DNA of 64,000 nucleotides from Rhodocytophaga aerolata (GTDB lineage: Bacteria > Bacteroidota > Bacteroidia > Cytophagales > 172606-1). The stretch spans positions 61,311-125,310 of the forward strand of contig NZ_JAUKPO010000022.1 in the NCBI RefSeq assembly GCF_030503435.1, read 5' to 3'. Positions 8,895-18,127 of the stretch are shown here, in pieces. Made by a program: the position numbers and the translations under genes. The notes below the pieces were generated by a model that searched no databases, was not told where the DNA came from, and saw only the letters and a list, made by a program, of their open reading frames with translations. Every line of letters begins with the position of its first letter. The first letter of the stretch is position 1.

Positions 8895-10123
8895 AGCGCA
8901 TTTGTATTCTTACCCAATCTCATCTCTGTAAAAATCCCAGGGTTGTAAAAGAAGCTAAGACTCTTTCAAAAGCAGGATACAACGTAATTATACTTACTAC
9001 TTTTACTTCCGAAGCTTTATTGAAAGAAGATTTGGAAGTAATTGACACATCTTGTATTCAATATTTTGGTGCCACTAATATTATTGTTTCACAATCTAAT
9101 TTCTTTCGTAGAACTTATATTCGATTTCAAAGGAGATTAGCTGGGGAATTGGTGTACAGAACTGGGATTCAACTTCCTCAAGCCTTAGGGTATAATGCTT
9201 ATGGATTTTTAAAAGCGGCTTTACAAATCAAAGCAGATTTGTATATTTCTCATCAAGAAATGCCCACATGGGTGGGTTGCGAGTTAATTAGAAAAGGATA
9301 CAAGGTAGGTTTTGACTTTGAAGACTGGTATTCACACGATTTATTACCTCAAGCACGGCGGCAAAGGCCCATTAAATTGTTACGTAAGATTGAACATTTT
9401 GCTCTAATTAAGGGTATATTTATATATACTACATCTGATAGTATGGCCGCTGAAATGGCTAAAGCCTACAGTGTAGTCATGCCAGCAACAATTTATAATG
9501 TATTTCCCTATTCAGAAAGAGAACGTTTAGATGGTATTCATAAGGACCGTAAGGATCTATCAAAGGTTTCTATGATTTGGTTTTCACAAACTGTAGGGCC
9601 AGGTAGAGGGTTAGAGTTATTAATTAGAGCGCTTGAGCTTGTGGCTATTCCTATAGAATTACATATAAGAGGAAATATCAATTTACAATACAAAACCTAT
9701 TTGTTAGATAGGTTCCCAAATAGTTTAGGACATGCGATATATTTTCATGATATAGTTTCTAACTATGAACTTATTTCACGTTTGGCTGAACATGATATAG
9801 GTTTGGCACTTGAGCAGGCTACTCCTGAAAGCAGAAACCTTACTGTAACTAATAAGTTTTTTCAGTATTTGCAAGCTGGCCTTGCTGTAATTGCATCAGA
9901 TACTTTAGGTCAAACCGAAATAGCAAATAAAGCTATTAATGCTATATTTACTTACAAAAATGATTCAAGAGAAGATCTTGCTAAGCAACTCACAAGATTA
10001 ATAAGTAAAAAGTATATGTTAAAGCAATCAAAAAAAAATGCATTAACAATAGTTCAAGAGCGGTACTCATGGGAATATGAAGAGAAAAGGTTAATACTTG
10101 CCATAAGTAAAGCGAATTTGTAA
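8891..10123 (+). CDS. Glycosyltransferase family 4
   Basis: This 410-residue GT-B enzyme begins at GTG 8891, overlapping the previous stop by 4 bp. The N-terminal segment KRICILTQSHLCKNPRVVKEAK is typical of group 1 transferases from polysaccharide loci. The C-terminal half has WFSQTVGPGRGLELLIRAL, where GPGRG(L) occupies the position of the usual K-G loop, and LAEHDIGLALEQATPESR, a common variant of the donor-binding region in Bacteroidota enzymes. It is expected to be cytoplasmic and membrane-associated. Specificity is unknown. Confidence 0.85.
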   Translation: MKRICILTQSHLCKNPRVVKEAKTLSKAGYNVIILTTFTSEALLKEDLEVIDTSCIQYFGATNIIVSQSNFFRRTYIRFQRRLAGELVYRTGIQLPQALGYNAYGFLKAALQIKADLYISHQEMPTWVGCELIRKGYKVGFDFEDWYSHDLLPQARRQRPIKLLRKIEHFALIKGIFIYTTSDSMAAEMAKAYSVVMPATIYNVFPYSERERLDGIHKDRKDLSKVSMIWFSQTVGPGRGLELLIRALELVAIPIELHIRGNINLQYKTYLLDRFPNSLGHAIYFHDIVSNYELISRLAEHDIGLALEQATPESRNLTVTNKFFQYLQAGLAVIASDTLGQTEIANKAINAIFTYKNDSREDLAKQLTRLISKKYMLKQSKKNALTIVQERYSWEYEEKRLILAISKANL

Positions 10124-10158
10124 CAGAAACTTATTCTATACAACTAATATTATAGAAT

Positions 10159-11130
10159 ATGAATCCTGTGACACTTCAAATTAGTTTAACTCCAAATGAT
10201 TATAAACACAGCTTTTATTTATTGGAGCATCAACTACAAACATGGTCTACCCAAGTAAGTGAGATTCTATTAATCTATGATTCTAATAAAAGTAACGGTA
10301 GATTTGGCAAGAATTGGGAAGAGACAAATCTCAGTATGTTAGAGCTTATTCAATTAATTAAAAAGAAATATCCTAATATTGTATATAGTGAGGTAGATTA
10401 TTCACCTGAATGTCGAGAAATAGTAAGTAAATTTTTTTTTAAAGGCCTTTGTCCTAAAAAGGATTTTAGGGGAGGTCCTTTCTATGCTTATTTTTATGGA
10501 ATATATAAAGCTAAATATGATTATGTATTTCATATTGATTCAGATACTTTTTTTGGAGGGCAAAGTTCTACATGGTTGTCTGAGGCTTTAGAGTTAATGC
10601 AGAAGTATCCTAAAATATTAATTACTAGTCCTTTACCTGGTCCACCTCATCCTGATCATATATTAATAGATCAATTTTGTATAAAGTCATCACTTACACA
10701 ATATGCATTTGAATTCACACACATGAGTACACGACTTTTTCTAATTGATCGCAGAAAGTTGTACAATAATTTAAAGATTATGTTTCCCAATATACGCTCA
10801 ATTCTTAAAGCTATATTTGAGGACAACCCACCCTATGCGTTACCGGAGGAAGTAATATCAAGGTTTATGTTGGCAGAAAAATTTATACGCATTGATTTGA
10901 AAGGTGCTTCTCCAGGCATGTGGTCGGTGCATCCACCATTCCGTACAGCTACTTTCTATACAACTTTACCACAATTGATTGTAAGAATAACAAAAAACGA
11001 TGTTACACCAGATCAAATGGGTTTCTATGATATAACAGACTCAATGTGTGACTGGACAGAAGCGAGAAATAAATTAAAGAAAGAACGGTGGTGGAAAAAA
11101 CTATTTAATAAATTAATTTTAGTTACTTAG
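10159..11130 (+). CDS. GT-A-like glycosyltransferase with DSD motif
   Basis: This 323-residue protein has a GT-A-like core: YDYVFHIDSDTFFGG near residue 122-136 contains the DxD metal-binding motif, and a second block, YALPEEVISRFMLAEKFIR, near residue 232 could supply the catalytic base. It does not closely match the usual family 2 N-terminus, so the family assignment is uncertain. A 9-bp inverted repeat (TATTCTATA at 10132 and its complement at 10151) with a 10-nt loop ends on the ATG, which might limit translation initiation or act as a weak transcription stop. It lies in the same run of cluster genes. Confidence 0.7.
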   Translation: MNPVTLQISLTPNDYKHSFYLLEHQLQTWSTQVSEILLIYDSNKSNGRFGKNWEETNLSMLELIQLIKKKYPNIVYSEVDYSPECREIVSKFFFKGLCPKKDFRGGPFYAYFYGIYKAKYDYVFHIDSDTFFGGQSSTWLSEALELMQKYPKILITSPLPGPPHPDHILIDQFCIKSSLTQYAFEFTHMSTRLFLIDRRKLYNNLKIMFPNIRSILKAIFEDNPPYALPEEVISRFMLAEKFIRIDLKGASPGMWSVHPPFRTATFYTTLPQLIVRITKNDVTPDQMGFYDITDSMCDWTEARNKLKKERWWKKLFNKLILVT

Positions 11131-11136
11131 CTTTAA

Positions 11137-12468
11137 TTGTTATTGAAAAACCTGCTTATCATTTCTCCTAACTTTCCACCCATCAATGCAGCAGACATGC
11201 ACCGGGTAAGACAAAGTTTAATGTATTTCCAGGAGTTGGACTGGAATCCTATTGTGCTTACAGTGAAGCCAGAGCAAATCGAAGGAAATATAGATGAAAA
11301 TTTATTGCAGACTATCTCTCCTAAAATAGAAATAATTCATGTGTCAGCATTTTCTCCACGTTGGACTCGTAAAATAGGTTTAGGTAGTCTCGGGTTACGT
11401 TCCTTATGGTTTTATAAAAATGCTGGTAATAAAATACTTAAAACACGTAAGATTGATTTAATATATTTTTCTACAACCATGTTTCCAGTAATGATTTTAG
11501 GTACTTACTGGGAGAAAAAATTCAGTATACCATTCGTAATTGATATGCAGGATCCCTGGCATAGCGAACATTATTTGAAAGTACCTAAACACCAACGGCC
11601 TCCTAAATTCTGGTTCTCCTATAGACTCAATAAATATTTGGAGCCTATTGCAATGAAGAAAGTAAGTGGAATTATTTCTGTATCACAAGGGTATTGTGAT
11701 ATCTTGCAGCAGCGTTATACTAATATCCGCCCTGAAAATTGTACAGTTATTCCTTTTGGTGCATTCAGAACAGATTTTGAAGTACTTGAGCAACAGAAAA
11801 TTTTAAACTCTTTTTTTTCACCAGGGACAGACACAATTAATATAGCTTACATTGGTAGAGGAGGCCATGATATGGAGTTGCCTATTTCTGCTATATGCAA
11901 GGCTTTTAAGAGGGGCTTAGTAGAATCTCCCGAACTCTTTAAAAGAATAAAGATGTATTTTATAGGTACTTCTTATGCAAAGGATGGCAAAGGTAAAGCT
12001 ACTATCGAGCCATTAGCTCAAAAATTTGGTGTAGACCAATATATAAAAGAATTTACTGACCGTGTTTCTTATTTTGAAGCTTTACAAATATTACGGGAGG
12101 CCGATATGCTGCTGATACCTGGTTCTGTGGATCCTAATTATACAGCATCTAAGTTATATCCGTACATAATGGCACAAAAACCATTATTGGCAGTATTTAA
12201 TGAGCAGAGTAGCGTAGTAGAAATACTTAAAAGAACAAATGCAGGTGAAGCAATTGTCTTTAATGGAGCAACAACAACTGAAACGCTAGCGACAAACATA
12301 TATGAATCCTGGCAGAATATATTATTAAGGCTTCCATTTATACCTGATATAAATTGGACAGCATTTGAGCCTTATACAGCTAAGAAAATGACAGAAAAAC
12401 AGGTAAATTTTTTTGATATGATTCTTAAGGCTAAATCCGCTTTACACGAACATAGCGAATGTATTTAA
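11137..12468 (+). CDS. Glycosyltransferase (GT4-like)
   Basis: This 443-residue GT-B protein begins at TTG 11137, or at TTG 11143. The first strand, LLIISPNFPPINAADMHR, follows immediately, so no ATG start fits. It carries DMQDPWHSEHY near residue 134, a pattern seen in WcaI-like group 1 transferases, and a donor-side region EADMLLIPGSVDPNYTASKL near residue 325, where the usual EGFG loop is replaced by SVDPNYTASK; this is typical of a Bacteroidota subgroup. It is the last gene before the long gap 12469-13275 and may end a transcription unit. The substrate is unknown. Confidence 0.8.
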   Translation: MLLKNLLIISPNFPPINAADMHRVRQSLMYFQELDWNPIVLTVKPEQIEGNIDENLLQTISPKIEIIHVSAFSPRWTRKIGLGSLGLRSLWFYKNAGNKILKTRKIDLIYFSTTMFPVMILGTYWEKKFSIPFVIDMQDPWHSEHYLKVPKHQRPPKFWFSYRLNKYLEPIAMKKVSGIISVSQGYCDILQQRYTNIRPENCTVIPFGAFRTDFEVLEQQKILNSFFSPGTDTINIAYIGRGGHDMELPISAICKAFKRGLVESPELFKRIKMYFIGTSYAKDGKGKATIEPLAQKFGVDQYIKEFTDRVSYFEALQILREADMLLIPGSVDPNYTASKLYPYIMAQKPLLAVFNEQSSVVEILKRTNAGEAIVFNGATTTETLATNIYESWQNILLRLPFIPDINWTAFEPYTAKKMTEKQVNFFDMILKAKSALHEHSECI

Positions 12469-13275
12469 TTTGTATATATTTTCTTTCCAATAGAAATAGA
12501 TTTATGGCGTTTTAAGAGTTGTTTTATGTTAGTTTGCATAGAGGAAGATTCATCCTATTTTTTATACTATTTATTATGAATATTAAATTGCTTGTTTCGA
12601 AAGGAACAGTATATATACAAAGAATCTTAATACTGAATTCAATAATTTATCTAAAATTGAATTTTATGAATAAATGACCTTTTGATTAACGATGGTGCAA
12701 ATAGTAAATTTTCGTATCATTCTCGCCTCAACCTTTTCTATTGGAGTAGAACCTTTATTCTTTTGCACATTTGTAAATATTTTCAATAAATAATATTACT
12801 ATTCTTGTGAAATATCAACTTGGATTTAAATGATTCTTATCCAAAATTTACTATCATTTTTAGAGACAATCAATTATGAGCTTTGTATTCTGATATAAAA
12901 CAATAAAACTACTCATATGTTTTTGATATCTTAAATCGGATAGTTGAAAATATTAAATATATACAATCATAATTGATATAAAAGTATATGAACAAGAAGT
13001 TTTAGAGCATACACTATGTGTTCAACAATCATTTATTGAAGGTAATTATTGAAAGAATTAAATTACGAATTATAAGAATTTCTGCGGGTTATACACATCA
13101 AATTTTTAAAGTATTACAATTTTACTCCTTATACATATTTATTTCTTGATATGAACCTTATTCCTGTTGAAAAATCAATCTCGACAGATATTACTATTTA
13201 TATCAACGATAATAATATACTAATATCTAATTTAGGCTAATTCATTTACTATAGTGAGACATTCTGTTTAATTTT
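12469..13275 (+). other. 807-bp gene-free, AT-rich gap, perhaps an eroded gene
   Basis: No intact gene is visible. Very AT-rich sequence here includes two short open plus-strand stretches in different frames: 12987-13049, reading EQEVLEHTLCVQQSF, and 13076-13231, reading YTYLFLDMNLIPVEK. The first has a faint resemblance to the LTRLHQTCIQSF start of the glycosyltransferase encoded at 2967. This may be the remains of a deleted cluster gene, or chance. The last 100 bp must hold the start region of the next gene. Confidence 0.3.
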
Positions 13276-14433
13276 TTGAAAAAACTAGCTATTATTACTA
13301 CCCACCCAATACAATACTATGCTCCTCTTTTCCGGATATTGAGCCAAAGTTCCAAACTGTGTATAAAAGTTTTTTATACCTGGAACATATCTGCCACTGG
13401 TACTCAAGACCCTGGATTTGGAAAATTAATTGAATGGGATATTCCATTATTAGATGGATACAATTATACATTTGTAACAAATATATCAAATAAACCGGGT
13501 TCACATCATTTTAGAGGTATTGTAAATCCAACACTTAATGATGAGATAAAAGATTGGGGAGCCAATGCTCTGTTGGTATTTGGTTGGAATTATCAAAGTC
13601 ATTTACAAGCAATTCGATATTTTAAAGGTTTGATACCTATTTATTTTCGTGGGGATTCACACCTATTAGATGAAAAGTTTGGAATAAAAACTTTTGCTCG
13701 TCGGATGTTTCTACGATGGGTTTATAGCCATATTGATATTGCTTTTTATGTAGGGCAAAATAATAAACAATATTACTTAGCTCATGGGCTTAGCGATGAT
13801 CAATTAAAATATACTCCTCATGCTATTGACAATAAAAGATTTTCTAATACTTCATTTGAGTATTCCAACCAAGCCCTAATTTGGCGTAAGAGTTTAGGAA
13901 TTGAGCTTTCGGATACTGTTTTCTTATTTGCTGGGAAATTAGAGCCAAAGAAAAATCCTAATCTGTTATTAGAATCATTCATCGGATTAAAAGAGCAAAA
14001 TATACATTTAATCTTTGTTGGAAATGGTATATTAGAGAGGTCTCTAAAAAAGCAGTCAAAACCTTACAACAATATACATTTTTTAGATTTTCAAAACCAG
14101 ACGATAATGCCAATTGTGTATCGTCTGGGTAATGTTTTTGTGCTGCCTTCTCAGGGGCCCGGCGAAACTTGGGGACTAGCAGTGAATGAAGCTATGGCGT
14201 GTAGTATACCTGTATTGATAAGCGATAAAGTAGGATGCGCTGTAGACCTAGTAAAACCTGGTTGTAATGGCTATGTTTTTAAATCCGGTAATCACAACGA
14301 TCTTATGAACAAAATGCGGACGTTTATTCATTCGAAAGATAAATTAAATGAAATGAGTAAGCATTCAGCTCAGATCATCAAACATTGGTCTTATGAAAAT
14401 ATTTCAAATAATATTGTGCAACAATTAGGATAA
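13276..14433 (+). CDS. Glycosyltransferase family 4
   Basis: This 385-residue GT-B transferase opens with KKLAIITTHPIQYYAPLFR, which is the typical beginning of a large Bacteroidota/proteobacterial subgroup, so the TTG at 13276 is very probably the real start. The C-terminal half contains LFAGKLEPKKNPNLLLESF (donor-binding K at about residue 219), LPSQGPGETWGLAVNEAMACS with the E-x7-E motif, and a DLVKPGCNGYVF loop. It is expected to act on lipid-linked oligosaccharide in the cytoplasm. A strong hairpin overlaps its stop codon. Confidence 0.9.
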   Translation: MKKLAIITTHPIQYYAPLFRILSQSSKLCIKVFYTWNISATGTQDPGFGKLIEWDIPLLDGYNYTFVTNISNKPGSHHFRGIVNPTLNDEIKDWGANALLVFGWNYQSHLQAIRYFKGLIPIYFRGDSHLLDEKFGIKTFARRMFLRWVYSHIDIAFYVGQNNKQYYLAHGLSDDQLKYTPHAIDNKRFSNTSFEYSNQALIWRKSLGIELSDTVFLFAGKLEPKKNPNLLLESFIGLKEQNIHLIFVGNGILERSLKKQSKPYNNIHFLDFQNQTIMPIVYRLGNVFVLPSQGPGETWGLAVNEAMACSIPVLISDKVGCAVDLVKPGCNGYVFKSGNHNDLMNKMRTFIHSKDKLNEMSKHSAQIIKHWSYENISNNIVQQLG

Positions 14434-14448
14434 AGTTGCACAATATTA
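14409..14448 (+). terminator. Hairpin at the end of the glycosyltransferase gene
   Basis: A 14-bp perfect stem (TAATATTGTGCAAC at 14409-14422 with its complement at 14435-14448) encloses a 12-nt loop that contains the stop codon. It is followed by an A/T-rich run but no clean U tract. It may terminate or attenuate transcription inside the polysaccharide cluster. Confidence 0.5.
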
Positions 14449-14480
14449 AATTAAAAAATTTCCATATTTAATATAAAAAA

Positions 14481-15479
14481 ATGCGTTTTAATCATATTGA
14501 TGCTCTGAGGGGAGTAGCAGGTTTGTGTGTTACTTATTTTCATTTATCAGGCAGTTCTGGATTGGCTAAAGATATTGCTGCTACGGGTCAATATGGATAT
14601 CTTGGTGTTGAAGTTTTTTTTGTTATTAGCGGTTTTATTCTACCTTATAGTTTATATAAACGTAATTATCATATTTCCTATTATAGCGTTTTTTTACTAA
14701 AACGTATTTTAAGATTAGATCCACCGTATTTATTTGCTATAGCAATTGGCTTGTCTTTAAGTACTTTAGCCGGCCATGCTTTACCCTCTTGGCAGAGGCT
14801 TCTTGCTCATATAGGTTATGCAAATGCTATATTAGGTTTTGAATGGATATCACCTGTATTTTGGACATTGGCGATAGAATTTCAATTTTATTTATTTTTA
14901 GGGATTACATATTCTGGTTTTACAACAAAGTCTCATTTAAAAGCTCTAATATTCATTATATTGATTGTTTTTAGCTCCTTTTTTGTAAAAGACGAAACAT
15001 TTCTACCACATTGGTTTGGCCTTTTTGCACTTGGAATTCTTGCATTTCGGTATATGCAGTTGGGTATGTCTAGTATAAAATTATGGTCAGCTGTTATAGT
15101 AATCACAGTGGTAGTAGCGTTAAACAATGGCATACTCGAAGCTATAGTTGGGTTATTATCTTTGCTATATATTATTTTTGTGAGAATAAGTCAAAATACA
15201 TTAGTGAGCAAAGTTTTATTGTGGCTTGGTATGATTAGCTATTCGTTGTATCTTACTCATTGGGAGTTTGGTCGCACAGGTGTTGCTGTTTTCAGACATG
15301 TTCCTATTCTTGGAGAATTTGAAGTTTGTCGTTTAATCTTTGGTATGTGTGTTGCGCTCCTTATTGGATGGATTCTATTCAAATTGATAGAGAATCAAGC
15401 AATACGTTTAAGTAATAAAATCAGTTACCCCTCTGACTTAAACAATAAGAAGATACAACCCCATGTAAATATTTCTTGA
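14481..15479 (+). CDS. Acyltransferase family 3 (OafA/YrhL-like) membrane protein
   Basis: This 332-residue polytopic membrane protein begins with the family signature FNHIDALRGVAGLCVTYFHL, followed by GYLGVEVFFVISGF (residues about 40-55), which are the conserved blocks of acyltransferase-3 enzymes. About nine to ten hydrophobic segments follow. Such proteins transfer acetyl or other acyl groups to exported sugars. It is probably a decoration enzyme for the glycan of this cluster. A second family member lies at 18099-19139; the two are only distantly similar, so they may act on different positions. Confidence 0.9.
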   Translation: MRFNHIDALRGVAGLCVTYFHLSGSSGLAKDIAATGQYGYLGVEVFFVISGFILPYSLYKRNYHISYYSVFLLKRILRLDPPYLFAIAIGLSLSTLAGHALPSWQRLLAHIGYANAILGFEWISPVFWTLAIEFQFYLFLGITYSGFTTKSHLKALIFIILIVFSSFFVKDETFLPHWFGLFALGILAFRYMQLGMSSIKLWSAVIVITVVVALNNGILEAIVGLLSLLYIIFVRISQNTLVSKVLLWLGMISYSLYLTHWEFGRTGVAVFRHVPILGEFEVCRLIFGMCVALLIGWILFKLIENQAIRLSNKISYPSDLNNKKIQPHVNIS

Positions 15480-15490
15480 ATCATCATTAA

Positions 15491-16909
15491 ATGTCTGCAC
15501 AACACACCCTTCAATCAAGTAGAGTAAATTATCTGCTACTATACATTCCATGGTTTATTGCGTTACTGTTAGAAGTTCATCCAATTATTTCCTATACAAT
15601 TGCATGGCTTGGCTCTTTCATGATTTTTTATATTTCCATGTCTGGTAAAGTGCAACCATTACCTAATGATTTACCAATAATAGGGCAGCTTATGCGTCCT
15701 GTTTTTATTACACAATTAGTTTTTATTGGTTATTTAGCTATTACTTCAGTTTTCTTTTTTTTAGAATTAAATGGTTACTACTACTTCGAAAAGCAGCCAC
15801 ATTCTGATATTGATAAATCTAAAATTGCACTAGCATCTCTGTGTCAAAGATATTATTGTTTAGCTCATGCTTCTTTTACTTATGGTATTTTATTAGGTAT
15901 GAAGTATAATTTGAAGCCTAAATGGACAATAAAATCTTTTAGCTATTCTAGCTTAATGTTAAAACTAAGTGCTGGTTTTACTACTCTAGCATTTATTAGC
16001 CATCTTATTCCTGGTTTTGTACAATTTGCTATCAAGCTTGAGGAACTTAGTTTTGTAAGTGCAGTATTAAGCCTAGCGTTAGCTATTCCAGAAGGTAAAA
16101 AGATTAGTACACTTATTTCTTCTGGGATTTTTGCTGTCAATATGGTTAATGCATTTTTATCTGGGTGGAAAGAACAGATTATTGTTCCTCTTATAATGTT
16201 AGGAGTTTATTTATATCCCTATTATAAGCAAACTGTAACATTAACTTTACCAGTCTTACTTGCACTATTTTTTATTTTTATTCCTACTTATAACAATATA
16301 TTCAGAGGTATTGCTAGATCTGGGGAAACCGATTCAGAAATGGCTGCCAAAATTGCTATAGAAGCCATTCGTTCTGGGGAAGAGGACTTAGGTTCAAATA
16401 ACTGGAAGTTCTTAACTGGAAGACTTTCAGAGATAGGGATGTTTGTCGATTATGTAGAACGTGTTCCACGTGATGTAGACTTTTATGGACTTCTCATAAT
16501 AAAACAGTCTATAGAAAGTATGATACCTAGAGCATTATGGTCTGGCAAACCTATAACAGAAGAACTTGTGATGCAGCGGGTATGGGATATTGGTATTGTA
16601 GATAGAAACTCTATAGTATCTGCTAAACCTCCATTGATTACAGATGGATATCTTTCAGGCGGGGCAATAGGTATTGTCTTACTTGCAGTACTGCTTGGTT
16701 ATACCGCTTCAAAAATTTCTGTTTTATGCGAAAATTTATTTGGTGGTTATCTCATAGGTACAGGTTTAATGTATACTGGCTTGTTCCAGATATTCTGGCG
16801 GGGCAATTGCTTCGAATTTATGTTAAATTCAGTTTTTTGGAGTTATGTCTTGTTGCATTTTCTCTTTTTTGCTGGTAGATACTTTGGTTTAATTACACGC
16901 AATATATAG
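15491..16909 (+). CDS. Polytopic membrane protein, possible O-antigen/EPS polymerase (Wzy-like)
   Basis: This 472-residue protein has about eleven to twelve hydrophobic segments and a large hydrophilic loop at about residues 275-380 (EAIRSGEEDLGSNNWKF followed by LTGRLSEIGMFVDY, then PRALWSGKPITEEL). This arrangement, with the loop between late membrane spans, is what Wzy and related polymerases or ligases show. A GR-x-SE-type segment and the PR-LW-GKP motif also occur in Bacteroidota Wzy-like proteins. It lies 11 bp after an acyltransferase gene and 12 bp before a glycosyltransferase gene. No sequence motif proves polymerase activity. Confidence 0.65.
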   Translation: MSAQHTLQSSRVNYLLLYIPWFIALLLEVHPIISYTIAWLGSFMIFYISMSGKVQPLPNDLPIIGQLMRPVFITQLVFIGYLAITSVFFFLELNGYYYFEKQPHSDIDKSKIALASLCQRYYCLAHASFTYGILLGMKYNLKPKWTIKSFSYSSLMLKLSAGFTTLAFISHLIPGFVQFAIKLEELSFVSAVLSLALAIPEGKKISTLISSGIFAVNMVNAFLSGWKEQIIVPLIMLGVYLYPYYKQTVTLTLPVLLALFFIFIPTYNNIFRGIARSGETDSEMAAKIAIEAIRSGEEDLGSNNWKFLTGRLSEIGMFVDYVERVPRDVDFYGLLIIKQSIESMIPRALWSGKPITEELVMQRVWDIGIVDRNSIVSAKPPLITDGYLSGGAIGIVLLAVLLGYTASKISVLCENLFGGYLIGTGLMYTGLFQIFWRGNCFEFMLNSVFWSYVLLHFLFFAGRYFGLITRNI

Positions 16910-16921
16910 TTTATTGTATTT

Positions 16922-18127
16922 ATGAAGATTCTCCATGTAACGCCTTCTTATTTTCCGGCAGTACAATTTGGTGGACCTATACAATCTGTACATCTACTAA
17001 ATAAAACTTTAGTAACAGAAGGTGTATTGGTGGATGTATTTACTACTAATGCTGGATTAGAAAATTTTCCAGAGTTTTGTAGCAGAAAGTGGAAAAACAT
17101 AGATGGAGTGAAGGTAAAATACTTCTCTTATTATGGGTATATTCATTACAATCTATCACCACAATTACTAATTTCTTTATTAAAAGCAGTAAGTGAATAT
17201 GACTTAGTACACATTACTGCTATATGGAATTTTCCTGTATGGGCTGCCGCTACTGCTTGTAAAAGAGCGGGAGTACCTTATATTATTTCACCTAGAGGTA
17301 CAATTTATCCAGAAACTGTTGACATTAGATCTACACTTTTAAAAAAAATATATTATAAAGTTTTAGCCAAACGTTGCTTACAAAATGCATCCGCTATACA
17401 CTATACAGCGATTGATGAACAAAGCAAGGTTACTAATTTTTTACAACTACCTACAGCAAGTTTTGTAATACCAAATGGAATAGATTTAAATGAGTATAGA
17501 AATTTGGAAGAAATACCTCCTTTTGTTTCATTTTATCCAGAATTGACAGGCAAAACATATATACTATTTCTCTCTCGGATTAATGTCAAAAAAGGCTTGG
17601 ACATACTGGTTAAAGCTTTTTTCAAGGTTTCTGTTCATTTTCCTGAGTTGATGCTGGTAATAGCTGGCCCTGATAACGAGGGGTATGGCACTATAATCAG
17701 AGAAGAATTGAATGAGAGAGGTATGTTAAATAAAACTTTGTTTACTGGTATGTTGAGTGGGGAAACAAAGTTAGCAGCATATAGAGATGCTGAAGTTTTT
17801 GTTCTACCTTCTTATTCAGAAAACTTTGGAATGAGTGTAGTTGAGGCTATGGCCAGTGCTACTCCTGTAATCATTTCTGACAAAGTAGGAATAGCTGAGG
17901 ATATTAAAAAGGAAGAAGCTGGAATCATAGTAAACACTAATGTTGAAAATGTACAAGAAGCTATTATAGCCTTATTGGCTGACAATCATAAAAAGAAAGA
18001 AATTGCTGAGAATGGTAAAAAAATGGCAAAAACTTTTTACGATATAAATGCAGTAGTAAAAAAAATTATTTTGCATTATAAGAAAACTATTTGCTCCTAT
18101 GAAAAAGAAAATAGCAGGGTTGGATAG
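16922..18127 (+). CDS. Glycosyltransferase family 4
   Basis: This 401-residue GT-B enzyme opens with MKILHVTPSYFPAVQFGGP and an acceptor loop GGPIQSVHLLNKTL. It has ISPRGTIYPETVD near residue 122, LFLSRINVKKGLDILVKAF near residue 215 with the donor-binding R/K pair, and LPSYSENFGMSVVEAMASA near residue 296 with both glutamates of the E-x7-E motif. These are classic group 1 transferase features. It overlaps the next gene by 29 bp, so expression is coupled. The sugar transferred is unknown. Confidence 0.92.
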   Translation: MKILHVTPSYFPAVQFGGPIQSVHLLNKTLVTEGVLVDVFTTNAGLENFPEFCSRKWKNIDGVKVKYFSYYGYIHYNLSPQLLISLLKAVSEYDLVHITAIWNFPVWAAATACKRAGVPYIISPRGTIYPETVDIRSTLLKKIYYKVLAKRCLQNASAIHYTAIDEQSKVTNFLQLPTASFVIPNGIDLNEYRNLEEIPPFVSFYPELTGKTYILFLSRINVKKGLDILVKAFFKVSVHFPELMLVIAGPDNEGYGTIIREELNERGMLNKTLFTGMLSGETKLAAYRDAEVFVLPSYSENFGMSVVEAMASATPVIISDKVGIAEDIKKEEAGIIVNTNVENVQEAIIALLADNHKKKEIAENGKKMAKTFYDINAVVKKIILHYKKTICSYEKENSRVG

